A stretch of 64,000 nucleotides of DNA, taken from positions 37,820-101,819 of the forward strand of contig NZ_JAVDQI010000007.1 in the NCBI RefSeq assembly GCF_031454185.1, written 5' to 3'. Positions 56,101 through 63,974 of this stretch are shown one piece after another. Origin of the DNA: Methanococcoides alaskense. Lineage in GTDB: Archaea; Halobacteriota; Methanosarcinia; Methanosarcinales; Methanosarcinaceae. The position numbers and the translations under genes are program-made. The notes under the pieces were generated by a model. That model was not told the DNA's origin. It did not search any database and saw only the letters and a program-made list of their open reading frames with translations. Every line of letters begins with the position of its first letter. The stretch's first letter is position 1.

Positions 56101-57014
56101 AGCTGGATGGAACTGTGTTCAGTCTTAAGGATGCTGAAGGTAAGCATTTGGGTTATTTGAGCGAGATGTCCGTTCTTCTTAAGGAAGGGCTTTCTGAGAC
56201 CGAGGATGAGTTTGTCAGTAATGTGAAGGTCTGGGATGAGCTTGTTCGAGCAAGAAGTAGTTACGAGATAGCTGAGTCGCATGTAAGGAAGCTTTCCGGA
56301 AATGATGATGTTCATCTGATGATCGTGGATGAGCTCAATGGTTCTAAATTTGATGTTTTGAAGGCACAAGAGGTCGAAGTTGTCGGTTTGATCTGTGAGA
56401 TCGATGATGAGCTTGAGTCTTTAAGCGATGAGAAGGGAAGCATCAGGAACCAGATCAGGCATCTTGAGGGTTACAATGAAGGTTCTGCATTGCGTCTGGA
56501 ACTTGAATCTCTTAAGGAAAGGCTTAATGAGAGGTCAAGGGAGTGGGCAACATATTCTGTTGCACAACATATACTTTCAAAGGCAATGGAGAGGTATGAA
56601 AGGGAAAGGCAGCCGGATGTTATTACTGAGGCGCAGTCATTCTTTTCCAACATTACTGGCGGGAAGTATGAAAGGTTATATTCTCCACTTGGTTCTTCTG
56701 ACATTTTTGTTGAAGATGGGGCCGGAAAACGTAAGGATATAATTGAATTAAGTCGGGGTACGGCCGAACAGCTCTATCTTGCTTTGAGGTTCGGCTTCAT
56801 TAAGGAGCTTGGTAAGCATTCTGAGTCTTTGCCTATAGTGTTCGATGATATTCTTGTGAATTTCGATCCGGTACGTAGCAGGAATGCGATCAGTTCTATC
56901 AATGAGCTGAGCTTGTCGAATCAGGTGCTTTATTTTACCTGTCATCCGGGAACTGTGGATATGTTCAGAGATGTGGTGCCGGATGTACGGGTGGTTGAGT
57001 TGAGCAAACTTTAA
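53175..57014 (+). CDS. YhaN-like SMC/Rad50-type ATPase, 1,279 residues
   Basis: A very long P-loop ATPase with split head domains. Walker A HGENEAGKSTLLSF is at about residues 34-47. Signature ELSRGTAEQLYLALRFG and Walker B PIVFDDILVNFDP are near residues 1190-1235. Between them is ~1,000 residues of coiled coil, interrupted near residue 600 by two hydrophobic segments (FTGMGVAGLVAGYVYNEL and GGIVACIGLFIVAVIYSVSV), as in YhaN. There is no CxxC zinc hook typical of Rad50. GGAGGGT at 53164 fits ATG at 53175. It forms an operon with the YhaO-like nuclease and may act at the membrane. Confidence 0.87.
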   Translation: MRITDLNIDGFGKFNDLSINGLGEGLTVLHGENEAGKSTLLSFIRRMLFGFPDKRSKCNHYPPFKGGLHGGRLSVYGDDGDAYTIERYAKDGLNVYLPDGTIKGEAELGKLLGNADKDVFENVYAFGLDELQDFNRLNGESISGKLYSAGTGIGAASISSIQRFCDTKKGDLFKPSGKKPLINTLFTEINNIEQNIKDIEDGQYTYDLLHSDIGDTEKKISELKEKKSALLEKQEHIKALLSVWDDWVELQIHASKLEELPKLESFPENGLNRYESLKERIKDIDESIAELNSSIERNRTQQGNIVVDDLLLAQKDVIFELGKGVGKYGAEIVELQDLKVSLKGEMKRLGGMLQVIGPDWDEGKLNGFDISIPAIDDVRKRHGELNDLDGDIRVLRQELKSIEDSISKKDRTQDAVYGNILMQRSAILNMADRVVGYRSNAEQIISHRIKLDGKKKELAHLLGDIGSKWDGSLLENFDISSSVRDHVSAMKDGFNDAELNIHDLEAKLEWLKNDIVRIDGSIDEIDTKINAIDIHIPEAELHKMLASLKSLQSRYSSLKEKEIDLKSLERDENFASMMGQMPVATNQKMPIWPSGVFTGMGVAGLVAGYVYNELQGGIVACIGLFIVAVIYSVSVRNAGKSATLPANDVGGARSGTVKEQVVQEIRSIKEQMLADAVSCDFEDVPERSILEARYDELKEYALGIRSVSELRLQRDGFEKERLASSEQYVLLESKLNDMGEFYREIQAEWKEWLISCDLDADIASGDMPDKFALVREGKDKLAFIGEIQSQLLRCESSVEEFEVDARELLDRCELENSGRSIDQDVLKLRDDVNAEFAKTGKVEQIRQDLDELVARSELLTVDLKEKEAERDIVLGMWKEWLAKYDLSSEMTTESILDIFTSIRNCYEVQDKIKDMSDKIGSYADSITVYENKIRSVLDVCERMESGLGFDTELELLRDDVEKVLSEKNRLDALILELDGTVFSLKDAEGKHLGYLSEMSVLLKEGLSETEDEFVSNVKVWDELVRARSSYEIAESHVRKLSGNDDVHLMIVDELNGSKFDVLKAQEVEVVGLICEIDDELESLSDEKGSIRNQIRHLEGYNEGSALRLELESLKERLNERSREWATYSVAQHILSKAMERYERERQPDVITEAQSFFSNITGGKYERLYSPLGSSDIFVEDGAGKRKDIIELSRGTAEQLYLALRFGFIKELGKHSESLPIVFDDILVNFDPVRSRNAISSINELSLSNQVLYFTCHPGTVDMFRDVVPDVRVVELSKL

Positions 57015-57181
57015 GTTTTGCTCTTCTTTATCTTTTTTAAATTAGGGCTTTGTAGAAAATTTTTGCCTAAAAATTCTCTATTCAATAACTCCTCATTTCC
57101 CTAGCATTTTTATACTAAATTCACTTACAATGGTTCATATACACCACAAAGTTCAGATATATTATAAAAGGAGCAACAATA

Positions 57182-58432
57182 ATGAATGTAAAGATCCCCT
57201 ACGGAAAAGACTTTGTTGATATCGATGTGACCATTCCTCATGAGGTCTTATCCCCCAACGAACCAGAAGTAGGGGATGAGTCAAGCATAATTTTAGAAGC
57301 TCTTTCAAATCCTGTTGAAAAAGAACCCTTCGAGGAATTTGCGAACAATGCCGATAAAATACTTGTTATCGTAAATGATGCCACACGGCCTACGCCTACT
57401 GCTCGGGTTCTTGAGGAAGTGCAGGATACCTTACGTTCCCATCCGGATGTGAAGTTCATAGTTGCCACAGGTGCCCACAGGGGACCCACAGAAGATGAGT
57501 TCAGATTCATTTTCGGAAACCTGTATGATGAGTTCAAAGATTCCATTTATGTCCACGATGCAAGAAAAGATGAGGATATGGAATATCTTGGCGTCTCCTC
57601 TAACGGCACAGAGATGTACATCAATAAGATGGTAAGGGAAGCCGGGAACATCCTTGTTATCGGTAGTGTCGAGCCGCATTATTTTGCAGGCTACACCGGG
57701 GGCAGGAAAGCCTTCCTTCCCGGAGTTGCTGGTTTTAAGACAATTGAGATGAACCACAAGCATGCTCTTTCAAATAAAGCCCAGTCCCTCGCTCTTGAGG
57801 GTAATCCTGTGGCAGAGGATATGACCGATGCCATGGCAGTTCTTAATGACCTCAACATATTTTCCATACAGACGATACTGACTGCGGACCATGGACTATA
57901 TGCCATGGCAGCAGGTGACCTTTTCAAGTCATTTGATGCAGCTGTGGAAAAGGCAAATGAGGTGTTCTGCACCAGTGCCACTAAAAAAGGTAATATCGTA
58001 CTGACCGCTGCTCCGTATCCGATGGATATCGATCTTTACCAGTCGCAGAAAGCTCTTGAGAACGGAAGGCTTGTTCTTGAGGATGGGGGTATTATCATCA
58101 TGGTCTCTAAATGTCGTGATGGAGTTGGGGATGACACTTTCTTGAACCTGCTAAGTTCATCTGCTACATGTGAGGATGTCATGGAAAAGACCTCGCAGTG
58201 TTATAAGCTTGGTTTCCACAAGGCTGCGAGGATGGCACAGATCGGTACAATGGCGAAGATGTGGGCGGTCTCGGACCTTGATGACGAAATACTGCTCCGG
58301 GCAAAACTTGAGCCGCAGGAAAGCATACAGAAAGCTTTTGATAAAGCGGTGGTTACTATAAAAGCAGAGGGAAAAGAACCTTATGCTATAATCCTTCCTC
58401 AGGGGAGTCTTACTATTCCACTTATTGAATGA
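57182..58432 (+). CDS. larA: Nickel-pincer lactate racemase-type protein
   Basis: A 416-residue LarA-family (DUF2088) protein. Motifs are VNDATRPTPTARVL, VATGAHRGPTEDEF and GSVEPHYFAGYTGGRKAFLP, with the lysine in GGRK that covalently holds the nickel-pincer nucleotide in LarA and the catalytic histidines. LarA interconverts D- and L-lactate; relatives act on other 2-hydroxyacids. Cofactor genes larB, larC and larE are not in the window. Thirteen bases downstream begins a D-lactate/glycolate dehydrogenase, which strongly supports a hydroxyacid role. AAAGGAGC precedes the ATG. Confidence 0.86.
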   Translation: MNVKIPYGKDFVDIDVTIPHEVLSPNEPEVGDESSIILEALSNPVEKEPFEEFANNADKILVIVNDATRPTPTARVLEEVQDTLRSHPDVKFIVATGAHRGPTEDEFRFIFGNLYDEFKDSIYVHDARKDEDMEYLGVSSNGTEMYINKMVREAGNILVIGSVEPHYFAGYTGGRKAFLPGVAGFKTIEMNHKHALSNKAQSLALEGNPVAEDMTDAMAVLNDLNIFSIQTILTADHGLYAMAAGDLFKSFDAAVEKANEVFCTSATKKGNIVLTAAPYPMDIDLYQSQKALENGRLVLEDGGIIIMVSKCRDGVGDDTFLNLLSSSATCEDVMEKTSQCYKLGFHKAARMAQIGTMAKMWAVSDLDDEILLRAKLEPQESIQKAFDKAVVTIKAEGKEPYAIILPQGSLTIPLIE

Positions 58433-58444
58433 ACAGGAGTTACA

Positions 58445-59869
58445 ATGGAAAAACAGATCATCGACAGGCTACGGGAGGTTGTGGGGGATGATAATATTCG
58501 CACGACCACAGCGGAACTGTATGCCTATTCCACAGATGCCGGAATACACCGCAGTATGCCTGATGCTGTCCTTAGGCCAAAGAACACTGAAGAGGTGGCA
58601 GGAGTAGTGAAACTCGCAAATGAGCTTCTCTTCCCTGTAGTACCCAGGGGGGCAGGAACTGCTCTTTGCGGTCACTGTGTACCTGTTGCAGCCGGGGTTG
58701 TCATGGACCTTCAAAGGATGAATGCTATCAAGGAACTTCATATTGAGGATCTGTATGTGGTCGTTGAGCCCGGGGTTATCCATAAGGACCTGAACGCTAA
58801 ACTTAAGGAATACGGCTTTTTCATACCAGGTCCTTCCAGTGGGAACGTTGCGAACATTGGTGGCATGGTTGCTACGAATGCTTCCGGCGGGAATGCTGTG
58901 AAGTATGGTGCTACAAGGGACTATGTTCTTGGAATGGAAGTTGTTCTTCCTACAGGGGGGATTGCACGGTTCGGGTCAAGGACATTGAAGAACTCTGCCG
59001 GATACCAGCTCGAAAAGCTGATGTGCGGTATGGAGGGTACGCTTGGTGTTATCACGGAGGTCAATCTCAGGATAGTTCCTCTTCCAGAAGCTACTGCGGT
59101 TGCAGTGGCTGTTTTTCATACCCTGGAAGACGCGGGTAGGTGTGTTTCCAATATTATTGCTTATCCTGTAATTCCTTCCGGGCTGGAGCTGATGTCCCGT
59201 GTTTGTATTGAAGCGGTGAACAAGGCTGTATGTCTTGGGCTTCCTGATGAGGAGGCAATACTGTTGATAGAGGTCGATGGCAGTTTCAATGATGTGAAGG
59301 ACCAGATCGAGAAAGTGACGGGGATCTGTAAAGGATCTGGTTCTATATCTGTTGATTTTACTTATGATGCCGAGCGGAAAGAGGAATTATGGAAAGGCAG
59401 GAAAGCGATGATACCTGCTTTGTCAAAGTACCACGATGACCTTGTGACAGTGATGCTTGCTGATGATATGGCCGTACCCATGAGCAAGGTGCCGGAAGCT
59501 GTGAAAGCTTTTCAGGCTATTTCTGATAAATATGATATTATTATTGCAAGCTATGGGCATTCCGGGGATGGCAATCTGCACACGAAGGTTCTAATGGACC
59601 CGACAATGCAGTCCCATTGGGATCAGGCGGAAAAGGCAGTCTCGGAGATCTATGAGAAGGTCATGGAGCTTGGTGGCACAATAACCGGTGAGCATGGTGT
59701 TGGGATGACGAAGGCCCCGTTCTTCCTTAAGGAGAGGAAATCAAGCCTTGAGGTTATGAAGGTGATCAAGAGAGGGCTTGATCCGAACAATATTATGAAC
59801 CCTTACAAGATAATGGACTGGGATGAGAGTTTCATTGCGTGTTTGCGATATCATGTGGAGGATAAGTGA
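58445..59869 (+). CDS. FAD-linked D-lactate/glycolate dehydrogenase subunit (GlcD-like)
   Basis: A 474-residue FAD-binding oxidoreductase of the GlcD/D-lactate dehydrogenase family. The FAD-binding part reads VVPRGAGTALCGHCVPVAAG and GPSSGNVANIGGMVATNASG. The C-terminal cap has IIIASYGHSGDGNLHTKVL and TGEHGVGMTKAPF, with catalytic and metal histidines. It oxidises D-lactate or a similar 2-hydroxyacid to the 2-oxoacid and passes electrons to the Fe-S subunit, whose ATG follows its stop codon directly. With LarA, both lactate enantiomers could be used. Confidence 0.92.
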   Translation: MEKQIIDRLREVVGDDNIRTTTAELYAYSTDAGIHRSMPDAVLRPKNTEEVAGVVKLANELLFPVVPRGAGTALCGHCVPVAAGVVMDLQRMNAIKELHIEDLYVVVEPGVIHKDLNAKLKEYGFFIPGPSSGNVANIGGMVATNASGGNAVKYGATRDYVLGMEVVLPTGGIARFGSRTLKNSAGYQLEKLMCGMEGTLGVITEVNLRIVPLPEATAVAVAVFHTLEDAGRCVSNIIAYPVIPSGLELMSRVCIEAVNKAVCLGLPDEEAILLIEVDGSFNDVKDQIEKVTGICKGSGSISVDFTYDAERKEELWKGRKAMIPALSKYHDDLVTVMLADDMAVPMSKVPEAVKAFQAISDKYDIIIASYGHSGDGNLHTKVLMDPTMQSHWDQAEKAVSEIYEKVMELGGTITGEHGVGMTKAPFFLKERKSSLEVMKVIKRGLDPNNIMNPYKIMDWDESFIACLRYHVEDK

Positions 59870-60967
59870 ATGCTAACCGATAATCTGGATAAGTGGAAAA
59901 AGGAACTGGTCAATTGTACTCAGTGTGGATTTTGTAAGGACGTATGTCCAATCTTTGATGATGTCGAGTGGGATTCTTCGGTGGCAAGGGGCAAGATGGC
60001 GCTTTGCTATGGCCTGTATTCAGGCGATATCGAGCCGGATGAGTCTGTTGTCGAGAGGTTGTACCAGTGTACGACCTGTGCGGATTGTACTCGCAGGTGT
60101 CCTTCTTCAACAGATGTTGTGGGGGTTGTGGAGGCTGTAAGGAAGGACCTTGTGGCTTCAGATATTATGAGTCCTACCCATCGTAAGATCGCAGAATCTA
60201 TTTCAATGCTGGGTAATCCTTTCGGTGAAGGGAATAGTAGGTTTGAGATATTTGGTGAAAGACCACACAAGGCCAAGATCGCTTATTTTACTGGTTGTAG
60301 CGCGGCCTATAGGAATAAGGAGATTGCAGAGGCAGGTATCTCTATATTGAAAAAGCTTGGTGTAGATTATACGCTACTTGATGAAGTATGCTGTGGGAGT
60401 GTTCTTGGAAGACTTGGTTTTGCTGATGACAATATAAGGCGACAGGCAGAGGCCAATGTTAAAGCGATCGAAGATACTGGTGCAGAAATAGTTCTGTTCT
60501 CATGTGCGGGTTGTTTGAGGATGTTCAGGAAAGAGTATCCACAATTGATGGAATTGCCGTTCAAGGCTCTGCATTTCATTGAGTGGTTGAGTGAGCAGGA
60601 GATACCCCTTAAGGTTTATGAAAAAAGAGTGACATATCATGACCCCTGCCATATTGGCCGACATCTTGGTATCTATGATGCACCTCGGGATGTTATCAAT
60701 AAGATCCCTGGTATTGAATTTGTGGAGATGGCTGATAGCAGGGAATCTGCACGCTGTTGTGGCGGTGGCGGAGGTGTGAGGGCACTATTCCCGGAAATTT
60801 CCAGAAATATAGCTTCTAAACGTGTGGATCAGGCTGAGTTTGCCGATGTGTTGTTGACGACATGTCCGTTTTGTGTCAATAATCTAACTCTTGGAATTGA
60901 TGAAAGTTCAAAATTGGTTGTAAAAGATCTTCTTGAATTGGTGGATGAACTTCTTGAAGATGGATGA
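59870..60967 (+). CDS. Fe-S subunit of lactate/glycolate dehydrogenase (GlcF/LldE-like)
   Basis: A 365-residue electron-transfer subunit. Two 4Fe-4S motifs, CTQCGFCKDVCP and CTTCADCTRRCP, lie in the first 90 residues. Two CCG domains follow: FTGCSAAYRN...LDEVCCGSVLG and YHDPCHIGRHLG...ARCCGGGGGVRALFP, the heterodisulfide-reductase D-like cysteine-rich modules. In methanogens such modules can pass electrons to heterodisulfide or membrane carriers. The start touches the stop of the flavoprotein gene, so expression is coupled. Confidence 0.92.
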   Translation: MLTDNLDKWKKELVNCTQCGFCKDVCPIFDDVEWDSSVARGKMALCYGLYSGDIEPDESVVERLYQCTTCADCTRRCPSSTDVVGVVEAVRKDLVASDIMSPTHRKIAESISMLGNPFGEGNSRFEIFGERPHKAKIAYFTGCSAAYRNKEIAEAGISILKKLGVDYTLLDEVCCGSVLGRLGFADDNIRRQAEANVKAIEDTGAEIVLFSCAGCLRMFRKEYPQLMELPFKALHFIEWLSEQEIPLKVYEKRVTYHDPCHIGRHLGIYDAPRDVINKIPGIEFVEMADSRESARCCGGGGGVRALFPEISRNIASKRVDQAEFADVLLTTCPFCVNNLTLGIDESSKLVVKDLLELVDELLEDG

Positions 60968-61085
60968 CCATATTTGATGGTGGCAAACTTCTTTCGGCAA
61001 TCTTTGTCATCTATGTTTTTTATTCATTATCAATTTAAATAAATTTTAAAAAATTTAAAATAAACATCTCTCAAGATTATATTTT

Positions 61086-61382
61086 TAACAAATGCTGTCA
61101 AGTTTACTTCCGATCGTGGTTAGGTCGGGGTTCAGGCAAGTGCCATTGGTGATATGGCGTATATTGTAATCTGTGATGATAGCATTGGGATTCCTATGGA
61201 GTAATTGCCGCATCTTTATGATAAATTCCATCAGGGATGGTTCTACCAAACGAAAGTATGGCTGTACAGGACTTAGACTCGCACTTACTAAAAAAAGTGT
61301 GATGCTCAATAAAGGTCAGATGTGGGTAGAAAGTGAGATTGGTATGGGTACTAAGGTCCACGTGATGCTGCCTTTAAAATGA
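61086..61382 (+). pseudogene. Sensor histidine-kinase C-terminal remnant
   Basis: Broken frames give LTNAVKFTSDRG (N box), then ASAIGDMAYIVICDDSIGIP (G1 box), then YGCTGLRLALTKKS and MWVESEIGMGTKVHVMLPLK. These are the ATP-binding half of a PAS-type methanogen histidine kinase, but with a stop after the N box, a frameshift between G1 and G2 and damaged glycines (CTGLRL for GTGLGL). The sensor half and phospho-acceptor region are absent. It overlaps no live gene. Confidence 0.78.
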
Positions 61383-61384
61383 GC

Positions 61385-61789
61385 TTATGGAATAAGGATA
61401 TCCTCGATCACATGTATCACTCCGTTTGTACATTCGATATCTTCTTTTATTTCGATACCGTTGACAAGGAGCTTTCCATCTTTTGAGATATTGAGTGTTT
61501 TTCCATTGAGTGCAGTGAGAGTTTGGATATTTAGAAGGTCAGAGGTGAGGTATTTTCCTTCCACAATGTGGTAGTTTATAATGTCCATTAGGTATTCTCG
61601 ATCCTCAAAAGCTTCATCGATGACACTGTCTGGAATTGGTTCAAATACTCTTTCTATGGGGGCAAAAATCGTGTATGGACCTTCGTTACTAAATTTATTG
61701 AAGAGGCCAAGCTTTTTTGTGGCACTTATAAGTGTCGAGAAATTTCCCATTTCAATTGCTGTATCGACTATGTTCTTTTGTTCACTCAT
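61385..61789 (-). CDS. Single fasciclin-domain protein
   Basis: A 134-residue FAS1 domain. The H1 segment TIFAPIERVFEPIPDSVID and the H2 segment YLMDIINYHIVEGKYLTSDLL are clear, ending in NGVIHVIEDILIP. There is no signal peptide, unlike most fasciclins, so it may be cytoplasmic or exported by another route. Many archaeal and bacterial single-FAS1 proteins are of unknown role, sometimes in adhesion or stress. It is convergent with the kinase remnant. Confidence 0.9.
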   Translation of the reverse strand: MSEQKNIVDTAIEMGNFSTLISATKKLGLFNKFSNEGPYTIFAPIERVFEPIPDSVIDEAFEDREYLMDIINYHIVEGKYLTSDLLNIQTLTALNGKTLNISKDGKLLVNGIEIKEDIECTNGVIHVIEDILIP

Positions 61790-61857
61790 GGATATCTCCC
61801 CAGTTTTCCAGAAATGTTAAAGGTGGATGATCACTATTAGTGTCATCCTTTTAGTTT

Positions 61858-62394
61858 TTAGTATGAGTCAAGCTGTGAACGCATAAGGTCTTGTTTCTTC
61901 TTTTCGAGGAAACTGTATACTGCACCATGGGTTGCGCCACCGATGAGCATATCCATTGCTGTCCTTACGATGATGATCTGGTCTGGATGGCCTATTGCGC
62001 TTACTGTTTTTCCATAAACGGACATTTTGATACCTATGAGACTCTCTATTATTTCTCTTGTCTTTCCGCCTTTTCCAATTATTCTGCCTTTGAGGCGCAA
62101 GAGTTCCTTTGAGGTGGATGCGGTTTGTGAAAGATCAATTACTTCAAGCATCATGAGGTCATCATCAAAGAATATGTATGTTTTATCGGGGTTGAATCCT
62201 CTTCCTATTGCTTGAATGACATCTGTTGCTCTCATTCCACCAACAGGGTCATCTCCTGCTATTACTTCGACTGTACCGTTCTCACTGTCGATGTTAAGTG
62301 TTGCAGTGGATCTTTCTTCGATCATCTTTTTGACGCTGCCTTGTGGGCCGATTATTGCGCCGATTCTGTCCTGGGGTACTTTGATGTGGGTCAT
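61858..62394 (-). CDS. Two-KH-domain RNA-binding protein (Dim2/Pno1-like)
   Basis: A 178-residue archaeal KH protein related to eukaryotic Pno1/Dim2, which binds the 3' end of 16S/18S rRNA during small-subunit maturation. KH1 contains GAIIGPQGSVKKMIEE and KH2 contains GRIIGKGGKTREIIESL. HGAVYSFLEKKKQDLMRSQL forms the C-terminal helix. It follows rio1 by about 40 bases on the same strand, the usual archaeal order, so both probably serve ribosome assembly. Confidence 0.93.
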   Translation of the reverse strand: MTHIKVPQDRIGAIIGPQGSVKKMIEERSTATLNIDSENGTVEVIAGDDPVGGMRATDVIQAIGRGFNPDKTYIFFDDDLMMLEVIDLSQTASTSKELLRLKGRIIGKGGKTREIIESLIGIKMSVYGKTVSAIGHPDQIIIVRTAMDMLIGGATHGAVYSFLEKKKQDLMRSQLDSY

Positions 62395-62435
62395 ATGGTC
62401 TACCTACTGATTATTTTAATTATAGTTTGCGCTTT

Positions 62436-63239
62436 TCAGTTCTCGTTCCCTGTATTTTTTATGCGTTTGTAAACGCTTTCGGGAGTCTCATCAATTTTGA
62501 AACGCTTAAAGTATCTTAGTATATTTTCAATGTCTCTTTTTAGAAATATGTCTGCTCGTGGATGTTCCAGAGTCACCGATTGCCCCATATCTATCATGAT
62601 GGGCGTTAGGTCATTGGTGTCGATGAGTATGTTGTATTCGCTAAGATCTCCATGGACAAGACTTGCTTTGGTGTAGAGCTTGTGCATGTCATCTATAACA
62701 GTTTCGAATATCTGTTTACCATCTTCGAGTTCGAGCCTCATATCTTTTAAAGCGGGGAATGGTTTTTCGTTCTCACCCATGAACTCCATAATAAGTATGT
62801 TCCTTTCTGTGATTATGGGTACGGGTACGCGTATGCCGGCTTCATTTGCACGTATGAGGTTGCGAAACTCCTTTTTGGTCCATGCAAAGATGATGTCTCT
62901 TTTGTTGTGTCGGATGTTGGTGAAGCGCGGATCTCCGAGAATGTAGTCTTCCATTGACCTGAATGTGCTGGAGGATATCCTGTATATCTTAATGGCAATG
63001 TCGTGCTCTTCTCCCTCGCCAAGGAATACATTTGCTTCTTTGCCGGTGCTTATGGATCCTCCAAGTGCTTGTAATATTCCTTTATTAGATAGTGTATATA
63101 GGGATTTTAGAGTTGCATCATCGAATACATTTTCAGTTACTTTCAGTGTATTGCTGTCTTTGCGCTTTATGCGTAATTTATCAACAGCGGTGTCAAGACG
63201 CTTTACTTTAGTATCCAGTCCTTCTTTCCCTTCTTTCAT
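62436..63239 (-). CDS. rio1: RIO1-type serine/threonine kinase/ATPase
   Basis: A ~267-residue atypical protein kinase of the RIO1 group acting in small-subunit maturation. ALGGSISTGKEANVFLGEG is the glycine-poor ATP loop, DIAIKIYRIS carries the conserved Lys, VHGDLSEYNILI is the catalytic loop and PIMIDMGQSVTLEHPRA the metal loop. The ATG at 63239 is preferred to TTG at 63245: AAAAGG lies upstream and the preceding frame's TGA ends three bases before it, suggesting translational coupling. Confidence 0.95.
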   Translation of the reverse strand: MKEGKEGLDTKVKRLDTAVDKLRIKRKDSNTLKVTENVFDDATLKSLYTLSNKGILQALGGSISTGKEANVFLGEGEEHDIAIKIYRISSSTFRSMEDYILGDPRFTNIRHNKRDIIFAWTKKEFRNLIRANEAGIRVPVPIITERNILIMEFMGENEKPFPALKDMRLELEDGKQIFETVIDDMHKLYTKASLVHGDLSEYNILIDTNDLTPIMIDMGQSVTLEHPRADIFLKRDIENILRYFKRFKIDETPESVYKRIKNTGNEN

Positions 63240-63241
63240 GA

Positions 63242-63589
63242 TCAACCTTTTAGGAATTTTTTCATTGCTCTAGGAATGCGCTCCATACTGACGTTCTCAT
63301 CCAAGTATCTGAATTTGACATGTTTTGCTTCTGGGATGTTCTCAATGGTCGCAAGTACTTCTCTGCTTCTTTGCGTTGGCTCTTCATCCCTATTTATTGG
63401 TATCTTGTGCAATTTTAATTCAGTTTTGGATTTTGTCCAATATACCTTGCCATTTACGTATCATTTATTGTTAAAGGTTGCGTATGCTCCAGTTTTTAAT
63501 GTGTGTTTCTGATCGGAGAATATGTTTTCTATGTTTGTGTAGATAGAGGTGAGCTTTAACTTTATTTTATGTTGAATATTTACGGGCAT
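63242..63589 (-). pseudogene. Interrupted ORF with aIF1A-like C-terminal segment
   Basis: A 116-codon frame from ATG at 63589 ends in TGA just before rio1 and is broken by a single in-frame TGA at codon 43 (63461-63463). The last ~40 codons read REVLATIENIPEAKHVKFRY, then LDENVSMERIPRAMKK. These align without gaps to the OB-fold core of archaeal IF1A (E-L-x-x-I-E ... V-R-x-R-x-L-D ... R-I-P-x-x-x-K). aIF1A is the usual gene before rio1. The downstream half of aIF1A is missing and the N-terminal 70 codons are unrelated. Likely a decayed aIF1A paralogue. Confidence 0.45.
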
Positions 63590-63627
63590 TCAAAATTCAT
63601 TCCTTAAGATATGTATTTATATTGGTC

Positions 63628-63716
63628 CTTACAATTAGGGGTTCTCGCAAGGCGGGTTAATAAACAAGGCTGCAATGGTGCAGGTATTGTTTTGCAACTT
63701 GTTATTGTGAGTTACA
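63628..63716 (+). ncRNA. Tandem structured RNA, copy 1
   Basis: P1 is CTTACAAT (63628-63635) with ATTGTGAG (63704-63711). P2 is CTCGC-AAG-GCGGG (63644-63656). P3 is AACAAG (63663-63668) with CTTGTT (63698-63703), capped by P4 CTGCA-ATGG-TGCAG (63670-63683). Together these make a three-way junction, followed by TTACA. TATTTATATT just upstream could be a TATA box. Copy 2 repeats the fold with compensating changes. Confidence 0.68.
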
Positions 63717-63752
63717 AAGTGTACAAGGCATCAAAATCCTTATATATCACTC

Positions 63753-63840
63753 CTTACAATTAGGAGTTCTCGCAAGGCGAGTGAATAAGCAGGCTGTAAT
63801 TGTGCAGATCTTGCTTTGGAGCTTGTTGTTGTGAGTTACA
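63753..63840 (+). ncRNA. Tandem structured RNA, copy 2
   Basis: Same fold as copy 1, 125 bases downstream. P1 CTTACAAT/GTTGTGAG, P2 CTCGC-AAG-GCGAG, P3 AATAAGC/GCTTGTT and P4 CTGTA-ATTG-TGCAG. Differences keep pairing: P2 T-G becomes T-A, a C-G pair is added in P3, and P4 C-G becomes T-G. CCTTATATA lies immediately before, and TTACA again follows the 3' strand of P1. There is no reading frame. Confidence 0.68.
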
Positions 63841-63890
63841 AGGTTTATAAGAAATCAATATCCTTATATACTAAGAAAACATATTTACTG

Positions 63891-63974
63891 TTCCGCACAA
63901 TGCGCGGAATTTCAATCACCTTCAATTCAAGATCATTAGTGGAGACCGGAGCTTTTTCGGTCTGACGTTGAATT
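63891..63974 (+). other. Further inverted-repeat segment at the window end
   Basis: TTCCGC/GCGGAA (63891-63896 with 63904-63909) forms a short hairpin. Then AATTCAA (63924-63930) pairs with TTGAATT (63968-63974), enclosing GACCG...CGGTC with a T-rich loop. CCTTATATAC lies upstream. It may be a third RNA or the leader of a gene beyond the window. Confidence 0.4.

Noticed and set aside
63461..63463. In-frame TGA as selenocysteine
   Set aside because: Methanosarcinales are not known to use selenocysteine and no insertion element is seen; decay or sequence error is simpler.
63628..63840. Tandem repeats as a CRISPR array
   Set aside because: Only two long units, which diverge along their length and fold on themselves; no short constant repeat with unique spacers and no cas genes.
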